6,668 nt of DNA. Origin: Legionella genomosp. 1 (GTDB taxonomy: Bacteria > Pseudomonadota > Gammaproteobacteria > Legionellales > Legionellaceae). Location of the stretch: positions 1-6,668 of the forward strand of contig CAMDJY010000090.1 of assembly GCA_945901145.1 (NCBI GenBank). The letters run 5' to 3'. Shown here one piece after another: positions 1-6,485 of this stretch. Position 1 is the stretch's first letter. Every line of letters begins with the position of its first letter. A model generated the notes under the pieces. That model was not told where the DNA came from, did no database searches, and saw only the letters and a list, made by a program, of their open reading frames with translations. The position numbers were made by a program, and so were the translations under genes.

Positions 1-237
1 TGCCATAAACTCATCTGAAATTTGATGAAATAAGGGCTTATCTGCTAGAAAGTCATTGCTAATCCCATGAACTTTAAACGCTCCGTGTTCCACCTCCCGT
101 TCAGGATTTAAATACACATGAAATTGTCGACCTGTTAAACGCCGATTCACCAGCTCTAAACAGCCAATTTCAATCACTCGGTGTCCTTGTAATGGATCTA
201 AACCTGTTGTTTCCGTATCAAGTACAATTTGTCGCAT
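1..237 (-). CDS. dnaQ: DNA polymerase III epsilon subunit (3'-5' proofreading exonuclease), N-terminal part
   Basis: This is the first 79 codons of a DnaQ-type DEDD exonuclease; the gene continues beyond the left edge. In the polymerase III core, epsilon removes misincorporated nucleotides and binds the alpha polymerase subunit. The frame opens [15 protein letters not shown], a clear Exo I motif with the metal-binding Asp7 and Glu9 (Asp12 and Glu14 in E. coli). A family-typical stretch around residues 57-63 (KVHGISN) follows. The later exonuclease motifs and the alpha-binding C-terminus lie outside the window. The ATG at 235-237 is placed by homology and by an AGAGAGG-like ribosome site (248-253 on the plus strand) about 10 bases upstream, inside the end of rnhA. 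Only 4 bases separate it from the rnhA stop, so the two genes are almost certainly co-transcribed. Confidence 0.93.
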   Translation of the reverse strand, partial: MRQIVLDTETTGLDPLQGHRVIEIGCLELVNRRLTGRQFHVYLNPEREVEHGAFKVHGISNDFLADKPLFHQISDEFMA

Positions 238-241
238 TGAA

Positions 242-700
242 CTAAGACCTCTCTTGATTTCTTAAATTTGCTAAATACTCATCAATAGCCTGATTAGCTA
301 ATAAATCAACGCGTTCATTTTCAGGATGACCTGAGTGTCCTTTAACCCAGTACCAGCGAATTTGATGTTTACTCGCAAGATCATCTAATTGCTGCCATAA
401 ATCTATGTTTTTCACTGGTTGTTTATTTGAATTTTGCCAACCTTTTTTTTTCCAACCCGAAAGCCACTCAGTCATGCCTAAGCGAACATATTGAGAGTCT
501 GTATAAAGATCAACGTCACATGATTTTTTTAAAGCAGCTAAAGCTTCAATCGCAGCGGTGAGCTCCATCCGATTGTTTGTTGTTGCCGCCACACTGCCAT
601 ATAATGTTTTTTCATGGCCATTCTGACGCAGTAAAGCCCCCCAACCACCAACACCAGGATTGCCCCGACAGGCACCATCAGTAAAAATTTCAACAAGCAT
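242..700 (-). CDS. rnhA: Ribonuclease HI
   Basis: A 152-residue, full-length RNase HI (E. coli has 155), a cytoplasmic endonuclease that cuts the RNA strand of RNA-DNA hybrids such as primers and R-loops. The whole active site is visible: Asp8 in [12 protein letters not shown], Glu46 in NNRMELTA, Asp68 in YTDSQYV, His122 in [11 protein letters not shown] and Asp132. These match E. coli Asp10, Glu48, Asp70, His124 and Asp134 with a constant offset of two. The basic handle segment ([11 protein letters not shown], about 79-89) is present, so this is the classic bacterial type. The ATG at 698-700 gives the standard N-terminus; the ribosome site before it is weak (GGAA about 11 bases away). dnaQ follows 4 bases after the TAG stop. 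Three consecutive AAA codons (Lys84-86) make a nine-A tract in the coding strand. Confidence 0.97.
   Translation of the reverse strand: MLVEIFTDGACRGNPGVGGWGALLRQNGHEKTLYGSVAATTNNRMELTAAIEALAALKKSCDVDLYTDSQYVRLGMTEWLSGWKKKGWQNSNKQPVKNIDLWQQLDDLASKHQIRWYWVKGHSGHPENERVDLLANQAIDEYLANLRNQERS
443..451 (-). repeat. A9 homopolymer inside rnhA
   Basis: Nine T on the plus strand, so nine A in the rnhA coding strand, spell Lys84-Lys86 in the basic handle. A-tracts of this length are known sites of polymerase slippage in AT-rich genomes. The frame is intact here, so any effect would be a minor population of shifted transcripts. Confidence 0.6.
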
Positions 701-727
701 AACACATTCATTCCAATTAACTATTTG

Positions 728-756
728 ATAATGATATCATGTTGAGCGAGTGACAA
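728..756 (-). promoter_or_regulatory. Candidate sigma70 promoter for rnhA-dnaQ
   Basis: Read on the minus strand, TTGTCA (751-756; five of six bases match the -35 consensus) is followed after 17 bases by CATTAT (728-733; four of six match the -10). The -10 lies 27 bases before the rnhA ATG. The spacer contains the perfect palindrome ATGATATCAT. Called from consensus only. Confidence 0.45.
731..740. repeat. Perfect 10-base palindrome in the divergent promoter region
   Basis: ATGATATCAT is perfectly self-complementary and does not extend further on either side. It abuts or overlaps the predicted -10 of the rnhA promoter and lies just upstream of the predicted -35 of the transporter promoter. 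It could be a small operator, but a 10-base AT-rich palindrome can also occur by chance. Confidence 0.35.
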
Positions 757-771
757 ACACTATGATAGACT
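742..771 (+). promoter_or_regulatory. Candidate promoter for the POT transporter gene
   Basis: TTGAGC (742-747, four of six) and TAGACT (766-771, four of six) are separated by 18 bases. The -10 is preceded by TGA, giving an extended TGn form that can offset weak hexamers. An alternative -10, TATGAT at 761-766, has no well-spaced -35. The elements overlap those of the opposing rnhA promoter. Confidence 0.4.
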
Positions 772-789
772 GGTCTTTTTGTTAAAAAA

Positions 790-794
790 AGGTG
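790..794 (+). promoter_or_regulatory. Ribosome binding site deciding the GTG start of the POT gene
   Basis: AGGTG lies 4 bases before the GTG at 799-801 and supports this non-ATG start. The next in-frame ATG is codon 20, inside the conserved ExxER motif of the first helix, so starting there would destroy the motif. Confidence 0.6.
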
Positions 795-798
795 CTCG

Positions 799-2253
799 GT
801 GAACACAAAAATTCAGCAACATCCTCGCTCCTTACCTATTTTTTTTGCGACAGAAATGTGGGAACGCTATGGTTTTTATGTGGTGCAAACCTTACTTGCA
901 TTGTACTTAGCAATTCATTTTCAATGGCCAGACAAGCAGGTTTATGCGCTCGTTGGTTCATTTACTGCACTGACTTATATTTCTCCGGTTTTTGGCGGAT
1001 GGATCGCCGATCATTTAATCGGTCAAAAAAGGGCTACTTTATTGGGTGCATTCTTCTTATTTTTAAGTTATCTCAGCATGAGTTATAGCACTTCACACCA
1101 TTTCTTAATTAGCGCACTCGCAGGGATCACCGTTGGCACAGGATTGCTTAAATCCAATATTTCCTCACTGCTCGGCAGTGAATATCCTGAAAACTCACCC
1201 AATCGTCAGCGTGGATTTACTATTTTTTATATGGGGATTACGACGGGGATTATTCTTGGGACACTTTTACCCAGTATTTTAAATACTTATTTGGGCTGGG
1301 GAATATCTTTCGCAAGTGCTGCATTAGGAATTTTTATTGCTTTCTTAACATTTTACTGGGGCATTCAACACTTTGATATCCAAGATTGTCACCCACAAAA
1401 ACACACATTAAGAAAGTCATTTCAAGCTTTTTTATTAGTATTATTAATCTGGTTTTCGGCTTTTTTAATCTTATATATTCCAGAGATGGCAGAAACAGCA
1501 TTTATTGGCGTCACCACGCTATCACTGCTCTATTTGTGCTATACGGCCTATCACGAAAATCGTAAGCAAACCTATAAAACCCTATCAATTGCGCTTTTGT
1601 GCGTTATTTCAGCTATTTTTTTCGCTTTTTATTTTCAAATGTTTCTATCGTTTACCCTTTTTATTTTACGCGTTGTAGCACCAACACTCGGTGACATGGC
1701 CTTTCCCCCCCCCTATTTTGTTGCGATTCAAAGTATAGGCATGTTGATTGTAGGAAGTTATTTGGGACGTCAAACTGCTCATCTAACCATTCATCAGCAA
1801 GGTGTAAAAGCTGCTCATAAATTTCTTCTAGCGATGCTCATTACCATGCTGGCATTTGCATGCATCGCTTATGTAGCACACATGAGTCTTACAACACAAA
1901 CATTAATCTCGCCACTATGTATTATTCCGACTTATCTGTTATTCTCAGTCGCTGAATTGCTTTTATCACCGACTGGTTTATGTGCCGTAACTTTATTGGC
2001 TAGTCGAAAAAAAGTCAGCACAATGATGGGAATATTTTTTGTTTCTTTAGGTAGCGGTGGTTTCTTAGGCGGGAAACTCGCTGAATTTACAGCAATTCCT
2101 CTGGATCAAATGCAAGATCTAGCCATCATAAAAGCCTACTATGCACAATCATTTCTCCAATTATTCAAGTTAAGTTGTGGTGCAGTACTACTATCATTGG
2201 GACTGACCTATTGTATTCAACGATTGATGTCTATTAGAAAAGGAATCAACTGA
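799..2253 (+). CDS. POT/PTR2-family proton-coupled transporter (di/tripeptide-type, MFS fold)
   Basis: A 484-residue inner-membrane protein of the proton-dependent oligopeptide transporter family, close to the usual 450-500 residue bacterial length. It starts at GTG. The ExxER proton-coupling motif is EMWER (Glu19, Glu22, Arg23). Other hallmarks are [13 protein letters not shown] after helix 2 (about 66-78), [14 protein letters not shown] with the conserved Lys118, [15 protein letters not shown] for the PTR2 signature of helix 5, and [10 protein letters not shown] in helix 10 with the conserved Glu386. About 12-14 hydrophobic segments span the chain, with a polar linker near 190-207. Departures from consensus: the helix 1 Arg seven residues after ExxER is Gln30, the Asn of the helix 5 signature is Thr, and the QSxNP motif after FPPPYF is degenerate. 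Peptide uptake is therefore likely but the real substrate is open. The 3' end overlaps the convergent Nudix gene by 37 bases. Confidence 0.88.
   Translation: MNTKIQQHPRSLPIFFATEMWERYGFYVVQTLLALYLAIHFQWPDKQVYALVGSFTALTYISPVFGGWIADHLIGQKRATLLGAFFLFLSYLSMSYSTSHHFLISALAGITVGTGLLKSNISSLLGSEYPENSPNRQRGFTIFYMGITTGIILGTLLPSILNTYLGWGISFASAALGIFIAFLTFYWGIQHFDIQDCHPQKHTLRKSFQAFLLVLLIWFSAFLILYIPEMAETAFIGVTTLSLLYLCYTAYHENRKQTYKTLSIALLCVISAIFFAFYFQMFLSFTLFILRVVAPTLGDMAFPPPYFVAIQSIGMLIVGSYLGRQTAHLTIHQQGVKAAHKFLLAMLITMLAFACIAYVAHMSLTTQTLISPLCIIPTYLLFSVAELLLSPTGLCAVTLLASRKKVSTMMGIFFVSLGSGGFLGGKLAEFTAIPLDQMQDLAIIKAYYAQSFLQLFKLSCGAVLLSLGLTYCIQRLMSIRKGIN
1705..1713 (+). repeat. C9 homopolymer inside the POT gene
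   Basis: Nine consecutive C encode Pro303-Pro305 (FPPPYF), at the start of a membrane helix. Loss of one C would bring a TAG at 1736-1738 into frame. Gain of one C would bring a TAA at 1818-1820 into frame. Either truncates the protein in its C-terminal half. G/C runs of this size are unusual in AT-rich DNA and are the classic form of slipped-strand contingency tracts. Confidence 0.75.
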
Positions 2254-2618
2254 CGACTTGCATCAAGTAATTGATAATCCGTCAATTCTTCGAGTGTTAT
2301 CCAACGAAGATCCTGTTGGTTCTCGCAGCAACTTACGTTGCCCGTGTATTCGGACACATGATAAACATTGAGAACAACTGAGTATGCGGGATAGACATAA
2401 GTCACTGTATCTATATATTTCGCGTGCACAATGTCAACCCCTAACTCTTCTTTAACTTCACGAAATAACGCCTGTTCAGAAGTTTCACCTGGTTCTAATT
2501 TCCCACCAGGAAACTCCCACAAGCCACCTTGTCGAGCTCCTGATGCACGTTGGGTGATTAATAGACGCTTTGCGTCATCTACAAAGACAGCTACAGCGAC
2601 ATGCAAAACTTCCGTCAT
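2217..2618 (-). CDS. mutT: MutT-type Nudix hydrolase (probable 8-oxo-dGTP diphosphatase)
   Basis: A 133-residue Nudix protein (E. coli MutT has 129). MutT hydrolyses 8-oxo-dGTP so that oxidised guanine is not built into DNA. The Nudix box is perfect, from Gly39 to Val61 (G-x5-E-x7-REVKEELGV), with metal-binding Glu54, Glu57 and Glu58. It is preceded by LWEFPGGK, as in MutT. The start chosen is the ATG at 2616-2618, which forms an ATGA overlap with the secA stop and gives [12 protein letters not shown]. An in-frame ATG six codons earlier (2634-2636) lies inside secA and would only add MSWTDC. Near the C-terminus the region of E. coli Asn119 (PANEP), which reads the base, is LLDASRQ here, so the Asn is missing and another nucleotide substrate is possible. 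secA-mutT adjacency is also seen in E. coli. The 3' end overlaps the convergent transporter gene by 37 bases. Confidence 0.88.
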   Translation of the reverse strand: MTEVLHVAVAVFVDDAKRLLITQRASGARQGGLWEFPGGKLEPGETSEQALFREVKEELGVDIVHAKYIDTVTYVYPAYSVVLNVYHVSEYTGNVSCCENQQDLRWITLEELTDYQLLDASRQLIPFLIDINR

Positions 2619-5329
2619 GCAATCCGTCCATGACACGTTTTATATTTTTTTTGAGATCCACAAGGACACAAATCATTGCGACCAATTTTTTGTTCATCTC
2701 GTTTAAAAGTAGCAACAACAATATTAGATTCAGCGGGATTAGGTGAATCAGATAATAGTCCATGCTCTTCTTCATGAATCAACTGTAGATCTGACACATA
2801 TTCAGCCCGACGTTGTTCTTCTATGGCGTCTAAATCTTCAGGTCGAGTCACTTCTACCGTGAATAATAATTTAATAATGTCATACTTCATTTGATCTAAC
2901 ATCGAAGAAAATAAAGTAAACGCCTCGCGTTTATATTCTTGTTTTGGATCTTTTTGTGCATAACCCCGCAAGTGAATGCCTTGGCGCAAATGATCCATCG
3001 CTGCTAAGTGCTCACGCCAATGATTATCTAAAGTTTGTAAGATGACTGACTTTTCAAATTGCGCTAAAATTTCACGCGTCAAATGCTGTTCTTTAATTTG
3101 ATAATAGTCATCGCTCAGCTGAATAATTTTTTCTTTAATTTGACTTGGCTGAATACTATGATCTGCTTCAAGCCAATGTTTAATTGGAATCGAAAGTTTA
3201 AAATCATCCTGGAATACACTAGTTAATGTATCGATATCCCATTGATCTTCTATACTTTGCGAAGGGACATACAAATCAACCAAATGACTAAATACTTCAA
3301 CACGCATAGCGTTGATTGATTCTAACGGATCAGTCATAGCAATCACAGCTGCACGCTGTGAATAGATGACTTTGCGCTGTTCATTAGCAACATTATCATA
3401 AGATAATAACTGCTTACGTATATCAAAATGATGACCTTCTAATTTACGCTGAGCATTTTCAATCGCCTTAGTTACCAGAGTATGCTCAATTGGTTCTCCA
3501 GGCTTCATGCCTAAACGACGCATCAACGAAGCAACACGCTCCGATGCAAAAATTCTCATTAAATTATCATCAAGCGACAAATAAAAACGACTACTTCCTG
3601 GATCTCCTTGCCGACCGGCACGGCCACGCAATTGGTTATCGATTCGTCTCGATTCATGGCGTTCTGAACCAATAATACGTAAGCCACCTGCAGCAATGAC
3701 CGTTTGATGACGCACTTGCCATTCGTCTTTAATATGCTGTTTCATCTCATCCGTTGCATCTGCGGGTAATTGACTTAACTCGGCAGACAAACTTCCACCC
3801 AAGACAATATCTGTCCCTCGGCCCGCCATATTCGTTGCAATCGTTACAACCCCTGGACGGCCTGCCTCAGCAATAATCTGCGCCTCTTGTTCGTGAAACT
3901 TTGCATTCAATACTTGGTGTGGAATTTTGGCTTGTTTTAATAAATGACTTAAATGTTCAGAGGCTTCAATAGATGCGGTTCCCACTAATACAGGTTGTTT
4001 GCGCAGCACACAATCCCGCACATCTTGAATCACAGCTTGATATTTATCTTCTTGCGTCAGATACACCAAATCTGACTCATCTTTTCGCGCCATCGAACGA
4101 TTGGTTGGAATCACCACAACTTCTAAATCATAAATTTCATGAAATTCATACGCTTCAGTATCAGCAGTCCCTGTCATGCCAGCAAGTTTGTCATATAATC
4201 TAAAGAAATTTTGAAAAGTAATCGAAGCCAGGGTTTGATTTTCATTTTGAATGGACACACCTTCTTTCGCTTCTATTGCCTGATGCAATCCATCAGACCA
4301 ACGTCTACCAGGCATAGTGCGCCCCGTATGTTCATCGACAATTACCACTTGATTATTTTGAACGATATAATCCACATCACGATGAAACATCACATGAGCT
4401 TTTAATGCAGCATTGACATGGTGCATCAGAATAATATTACTCGCGTGATACAAACTTTCTCCAGGCTCTAATAAACCAGATTCAATCAATAAATCTTCTA
4501 TACGTTGGTGACCAAGTTCTGTCAAATGTGCCTGTTTTTGTTTTTCATCCAGCGTATAATCGCCAGCACCTTCAGGCTCAGTTTGTAAAACTAGCTGAGG
4601 AATAATTGTATTAATTTTCATATAAAGTGCGGAGCTATCTTCCGCTGCGCCTGAAATAATGAGCGGTGTTCTGGCCTCATCAATTAATATCGAATCAACT
4701 TCATCGACAATTGCGAAATTTAATTGTCCTTGTACTTTGTCTTCTGCACTGAAGACCATATTATCGCGCAAATAATCAAAACCAAATTCATTATTCGTCC
4801 CGTAAACAACATCTGCTTGATAAGCCGCTTGTTTATCATCATGCGGCATATCAGTATAAATAACACCTACTTTTAAACCGAGAAACTCAAAAATGGGGCG
4901 CATCCACTCACTATCTCGTTTTGCTAAATACTCATTGACGGTAATAATATGAACACTCTGTCCAGTGAGCGCATTTAAATAAGCAGGTAGGGATTCAGTC
5001 AGTGTTTTGCCCTCACCTGTTCTCATTTCAGCAATATTGCCCTCATGTAACACCATGCCACCGATTAATTGCACATCAAAATGGCGTAGACCTAACGTAC
5101 GTACTGATGCTTCACGAACTACCGCAAAAGCCTCAGGTAATAACGCATCTAAGCTCTCCCCTCGTGTGAGCCGATGACGAAATATCTCAGTTTTAGCAGC
5201 CAATTCTGCATCGGTTAATATCTTAAGGTTTTGCTCAAAAGATTGAATGATTTCAACTGTTTTTTCCATGCGTCGCAACGTACGTTCATTGCGGCTACCA
5301 AATATTTTCTTCATCAATGTATTTAGCAT
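2615..5329 (-). CDS. secA: Protein translocase ATPase SecA
   Basis: A 904-residue SecA (E. coli 901), the peripheral motor that drives preproteins through the SecYEG channel by ATP hydrolysis. The start [20 protein letters not shown] aligns end to end with E. coli. Nucleotide-binding domain 1 has Walker A MRTGEGKT (102-109) and Walker B DEVD (209-212), at the same numbers as E. coli. The preprotein-crosslinking domain follows. Domain 2 carries [12 protein letters not shown] and the [13 protein letters not shown] motif VI. The C-terminal tail has the zinc/SecB-binding motif [13 protein letters not shown] (Cys888, Cys890, Cys899, His900). This is therefore the housekeeping SecA, not a SecA2. 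A GGAGA ribosome site lies about 11 bases before the ATG, a rather long spacing. mutT starts within its stop codon (ATGA). The gene upstream is dusA, not secM, across an 87-base leader with inverted repeats. Confidence 0.98.
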   Translation of the reverse strand: MLNTLMKKIFGSRNERTLRRMEKTVEIIQSFEQNLKILTDAELAAKTEIFRHRLTRGESLDALLPEAFAVVREASVRTLGLRHFDVQLIGGMVLHEGNIAEMRTGEGKTLTESLPAYLNALTGQSVHIITVNEYLAKRDSEWMRPIFEFLGLKVGVIYTDMPHDDKQAAYQADVVYGTNNEFGFDYLRDNMVFSAEDKVQGQLNFAIVDEVDSILIDEARTPLIISGAAEDSSALYMKINTIIPQLVLQTEPEGAGDYTLDEKQKQAHLTELGHQRIEDLLIESGLLEPGESLYHASNIILMHHVNAALKAHVMFHRDVDYIVQNNQVVIVDEHTGRTMPGRRWSDGLHQAIEAKEGVSIQNENQTLASITFQNFFRLYDKLAGMTGTADTEAYEFHEIYDLEVVVIPTNRSMARKDESDLVYLTQEDKYQAVIQDVRDCVLRKQPVLVGTASIEASEHLSHLLKQAKIPHQVLNAKFHEQEAQIIAEAGRPGVVTIATNMAGRGTDIVLGGSLSAELSQLPADATDEMKQHIKDEWQVRHQTVIAAGGLRIIGSERHESRRIDNQLRGRAGRQGDPGSSRFYLSLDDNLMRIFASERVASLMRRLGMKPGEPIEHTLVTKAIENAQRKLEGHHFDIRKQLLSYDNVANEQRKVIYSQRAAVIAMTDPLESINAMRVEVFSHLVDLYVPSQSIEDQWDIDTLTSVFQDDFKLSIPIKHWLEADHSIQPSQIKEKIIQLSDDYYQIKEQHLTREILAQFEKSVILQTLDNHWREHLAAMDHLRQGIHLRGYAQKDPKQEYKREAFTLFSSMLDQMKYDIIKLLFTVEVTRPEDLDAIEEQRRAEYVSDLQLIHEEEHGLLSDSPNPAESNIVVATFKRDEQKIGRNDLCPCGSQKKYKTCHGRIA

Positions 5330-5361
5330 GCCTAAAATAATCTCCGTGTCAGCGTTGAGGA

Positions 5362-5400
5362 TCTTGAAGTAAAGTCGACTAATTTACTCGAATTTCAAGA
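5362..5400. repeat. Interrupted inverted repeat in the secA leader
   Basis: TCTTGAA (5362-5368) pairs with TTCAAGA (5394-5400). Inside it GTAAA (5369-5373) pairs with TTTAC (5383-5387), leaving a 9-base loop and a 6-base bulge on one side. The paired length is 12. Neither strand has a T-tract after it, so it is not a standard intrinsic terminator. It lies upstream of the secA ribosome site and does not hide it. Confidence 0.45.
5368..5398 (-). promoter_or_regulatory. Possible weak promoter for secA-mutT
   Basis: On the minus strand TTGAAA (5393-5398, five of six -35 bases) is followed by TTTACT (5368-5373, four of six -10 bases) with a long 19-base spacer. It coincides with the inverted repeat in the leader, so the two readings compete. 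secA may instead be transcribed mainly from the dusA promoter. Confidence 0.25.
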
Positions 5401-5410
5401 GAAATACCAT
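5384..5410 (-). other. Eight-codon open frame in the secA leader (speculative leader peptide)
   Basis: After the dusA stop, an ATG at 5408-5410 opens MVFLLKFE and ends with TAA at 5384-5386, inside the inner stem of the leader hairpin. No good ribosome site precedes it. It resembles neither SecM nor its arrest sequence and may be chance. It is recorded because of its position. Confidence 0.15.
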
Positions 5411-5424
5411 GCTGTTTTAGCATG
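5408..5424. repeat. Short inverted repeat spanning the dusA stop codon
   Basis: CATGCT (5408-5413) and AGCATG (5419-5424) form a 6-base stem with a 5-base loop. The TAA stop of dusA (5417-5419) lies in the loop and at its edge. There is no run of T after it on the minus strand, so efficient intrinsic termination between dusA and secA is not indicated. Confidence 0.4.
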
Positions 5425-6406
5425 AAAAACGTTCTTCCATCTCTGCCAAAATCTCTGCAGCATCTAACAGAAGTAAAAAATCATCTGATTGTTTCATGCT
5501 CATCAATTTAGCTTTCCATGCTCGAGCACCTGGAAGTGCGTGTGCGAGATTAAAAATTGGCTTTAAAATCAGTGCAGTCGACGTGTGATTGAGCGATTTT
5601 GATTGCAAGTATGCAATATACGATCTTAAAGCCTCTGCTCGAGTCATCAGGGGCGTACTTGGGTAAAGTGAATGATGCATTCGCCCAATCGCATAAGGAT
5701 CATGACACGCAAGCCGTCCCACCATCACCCCATCCACGTGTTCTAAATGATCAAACATGGCTTCAACGGTTTGAATATGACCGTTGATAACGACTGGGAT
5801 TTCTAGCAGTTGATGTTTAATACGATAAACATAATCATATTGTATCGGTGGAATCGTCCGATTTTGCTTAGGATTTAAGCCATTGAGCCAAGCTTTGCGA
5901 GCATGAACGATTAACTTGTCACAACCTGCATCGATTAATCGCTCTACAAAAGCCGCAAAAGATACATAATCATCTTGCTTTTCAATTCCAATACGCGTTT
6001 TTGCCGTCACCGGGATTGAAACAGCTTGCTTCATCTCGGCAATACAAGCAGCAACAAGGTCTGGTTCACGCATTAAGCACGCACCAAATCGACCAGCTTG
6101 CACTTTATCACTCGGGCAACCCAGATTTAAATTAATTTCAGCATATCCCATTGCTTCAGCTTGCTGCGCCACTTCAGCTAAAGCAACTGGATCTGCCCCG
6201 CCTACTTGTAAGGCCAATGCAGGAAGCTCTATCGCATCAAAAGCCAAAGCACGTTCGGGCTGATGACGAATCGCCCCAATGGTTTGCATCTCAGTATAAA
6301 GTAAAACATGAGGCGCCAAAATACGCATGAATACACGAAAATGCATATAAGTCCAATCGATCATGGGCGCAATGGCTAATGGTGAAATCAAATGGGGTAA
6401 CAACAT
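5417..6406 (-). CDS. dusA: tRNA-dihydrouridine(20/20a) synthase DusA
   Basis: A 329-residue flavoenzyme (E. coli DusA about 330-345) that uses FMN and NADPH to reduce uridines in the D-loop of tRNAs. The TIM-barrel landmarks are typical of the DusA branch: APMIDWTYMHFR (13-24), LLYTEMQTIGAI (35-46), LQVGGADP (66-73), and NLGCPSDKVQAGRFGACLM with the catalytic Cys97. Further landmarks are PVTAKTRIGI, HARKAWLNGLNPKQNR and DGVMVGR near the phosphate-binding end. HARKAWL and NPKxNR separate DusA from DusB and DusC. The ATG at 6404-6406 gives the expected short lead before APM. No strong ribosome site precedes it, and the next in-frame ATG is Met15 of the APM motif, too late. It is divergent from hemF and lies 87 bases upstream of secA on the same strand, with no obvious terminator between. 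Confidence 0.96.
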   Translation of the reverse strand: MLLPHLISPLAIAPMIDWTYMHFRVFMRILAPHVLLYTEMQTIGAIRHQPERALAFDAIELPALALQVGGADPVALAEVAQQAEAMGYAEINLNLGCPSDKVQAGRFGACLMREPDLVAACIAEMKQAVSIPVTAKTRIGIEKQDDYVSFAAFVERLIDAGCDKLIVHARKAWLNGLNPKQNRTIPPIQYDYVYRIKHQLLEIPVVINGHIQTVEAMFDHLEHVDGVMVGRLACHDPYAIGRMHHSLYPSTPLMTRAEALRSYIAYLQSKSLNHTSTALILKPIFNLAHALPGARAWKAKLMSMKQSDDFLLLLDAAEILAEMEERFSC

Positions 6407-6432
6407 GTGCTAAACTTTTTAATGAAACGCCT

Positions 6433-6461
6433 ATTGTACTCGATTTCAGTTATTGTTTAAA
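6433..6461 (-). promoter_or_regulatory. Candidate promoter for dusA (possibly dusA-secA-mutT)
   Basis: On the minus strand TTTAAA (6456-6461, four of six) and TACAAT (6433-6438, five of six) have the optimal 17-base spacing. The -10 is 26 bases before the dusA ATG. It overlaps the candidate hemF promoter on the other strand. Confidence 0.5.
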
Positions 6462-6463
6462 AT
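6434..6463 (+). promoter_or_regulatory. Candidate promoter for hemF
   Basis: TAAAAT (6458-6463, five of six -10 bases) lies 22 bases before the hemF ATG. The best -35 at a usable distance, TTGTAC (6434-6439), matches three of six with an 18-base spacer, so the call rests mostly on the -10. Confidence 0.35.
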
Positions 6464-6485
6464 ATTTGCTTTGTATGGACAAAAG

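Noticed and set aside
792..1088. Plus-strand open frame overlapping the 5' end of the transporter gene
   Set aside because: No recognisable family. It lies in another frame of a well-supported POT gene whose conserved motifs occupy this stretch.
2251..2284. Small hairpins after the transporter stop (ACTTG-CAT-CAAGT, and TGACG with CGTCA) as a possible terminator
   Set aside because: Stems of 5 bases, no T-tract after them, and the sequence is inside the mutT coding region.
2616..2636. Upstream ATG at 2634-2636 as the mutT start
   Set aside because: It adds six residues with no family match and lies inside secA. The ATG overlapping the secA stop fits translational coupling and the usual MutT N-terminus.
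2431..2706. Plus-strand open frame opposite mutT and the secA end
   Set aside because: Antisense shadow of two conserved genes. No start signal or family resemblance.
2575..2775. Minus-strand frame of 66 codons with a Leu-rich stretch that looks like a membrane segment
   Set aside because: It is an alternative frame across the secA 3' end and mutT 5' end, both of which have unmistakable motifs there. The Leu run comes from the out-of-frame reading.
3490..4405. Three short plus-strand open frames opposite secA (3490-3675, 3973-4203, 4211-4405)
   Set aside because: All lie antisense within conserved SecA domains and show no ribosome site or known domain.
5094..5286. Repeated AACGTACGT words (5094-5102 and 5277-5285), the second a perfect 10-base palindrome
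   Set aside because: Both sit in secA and encode Arg-Thr-Leu with the same codons (RTLGL and RTLRR), so protein coding explains them without a regulatory role.
5599..5787. Short plus-strand open frame opposite dusA
   Set aside because: Antisense shadow of conserved DusA coding sequence, with no independent support.
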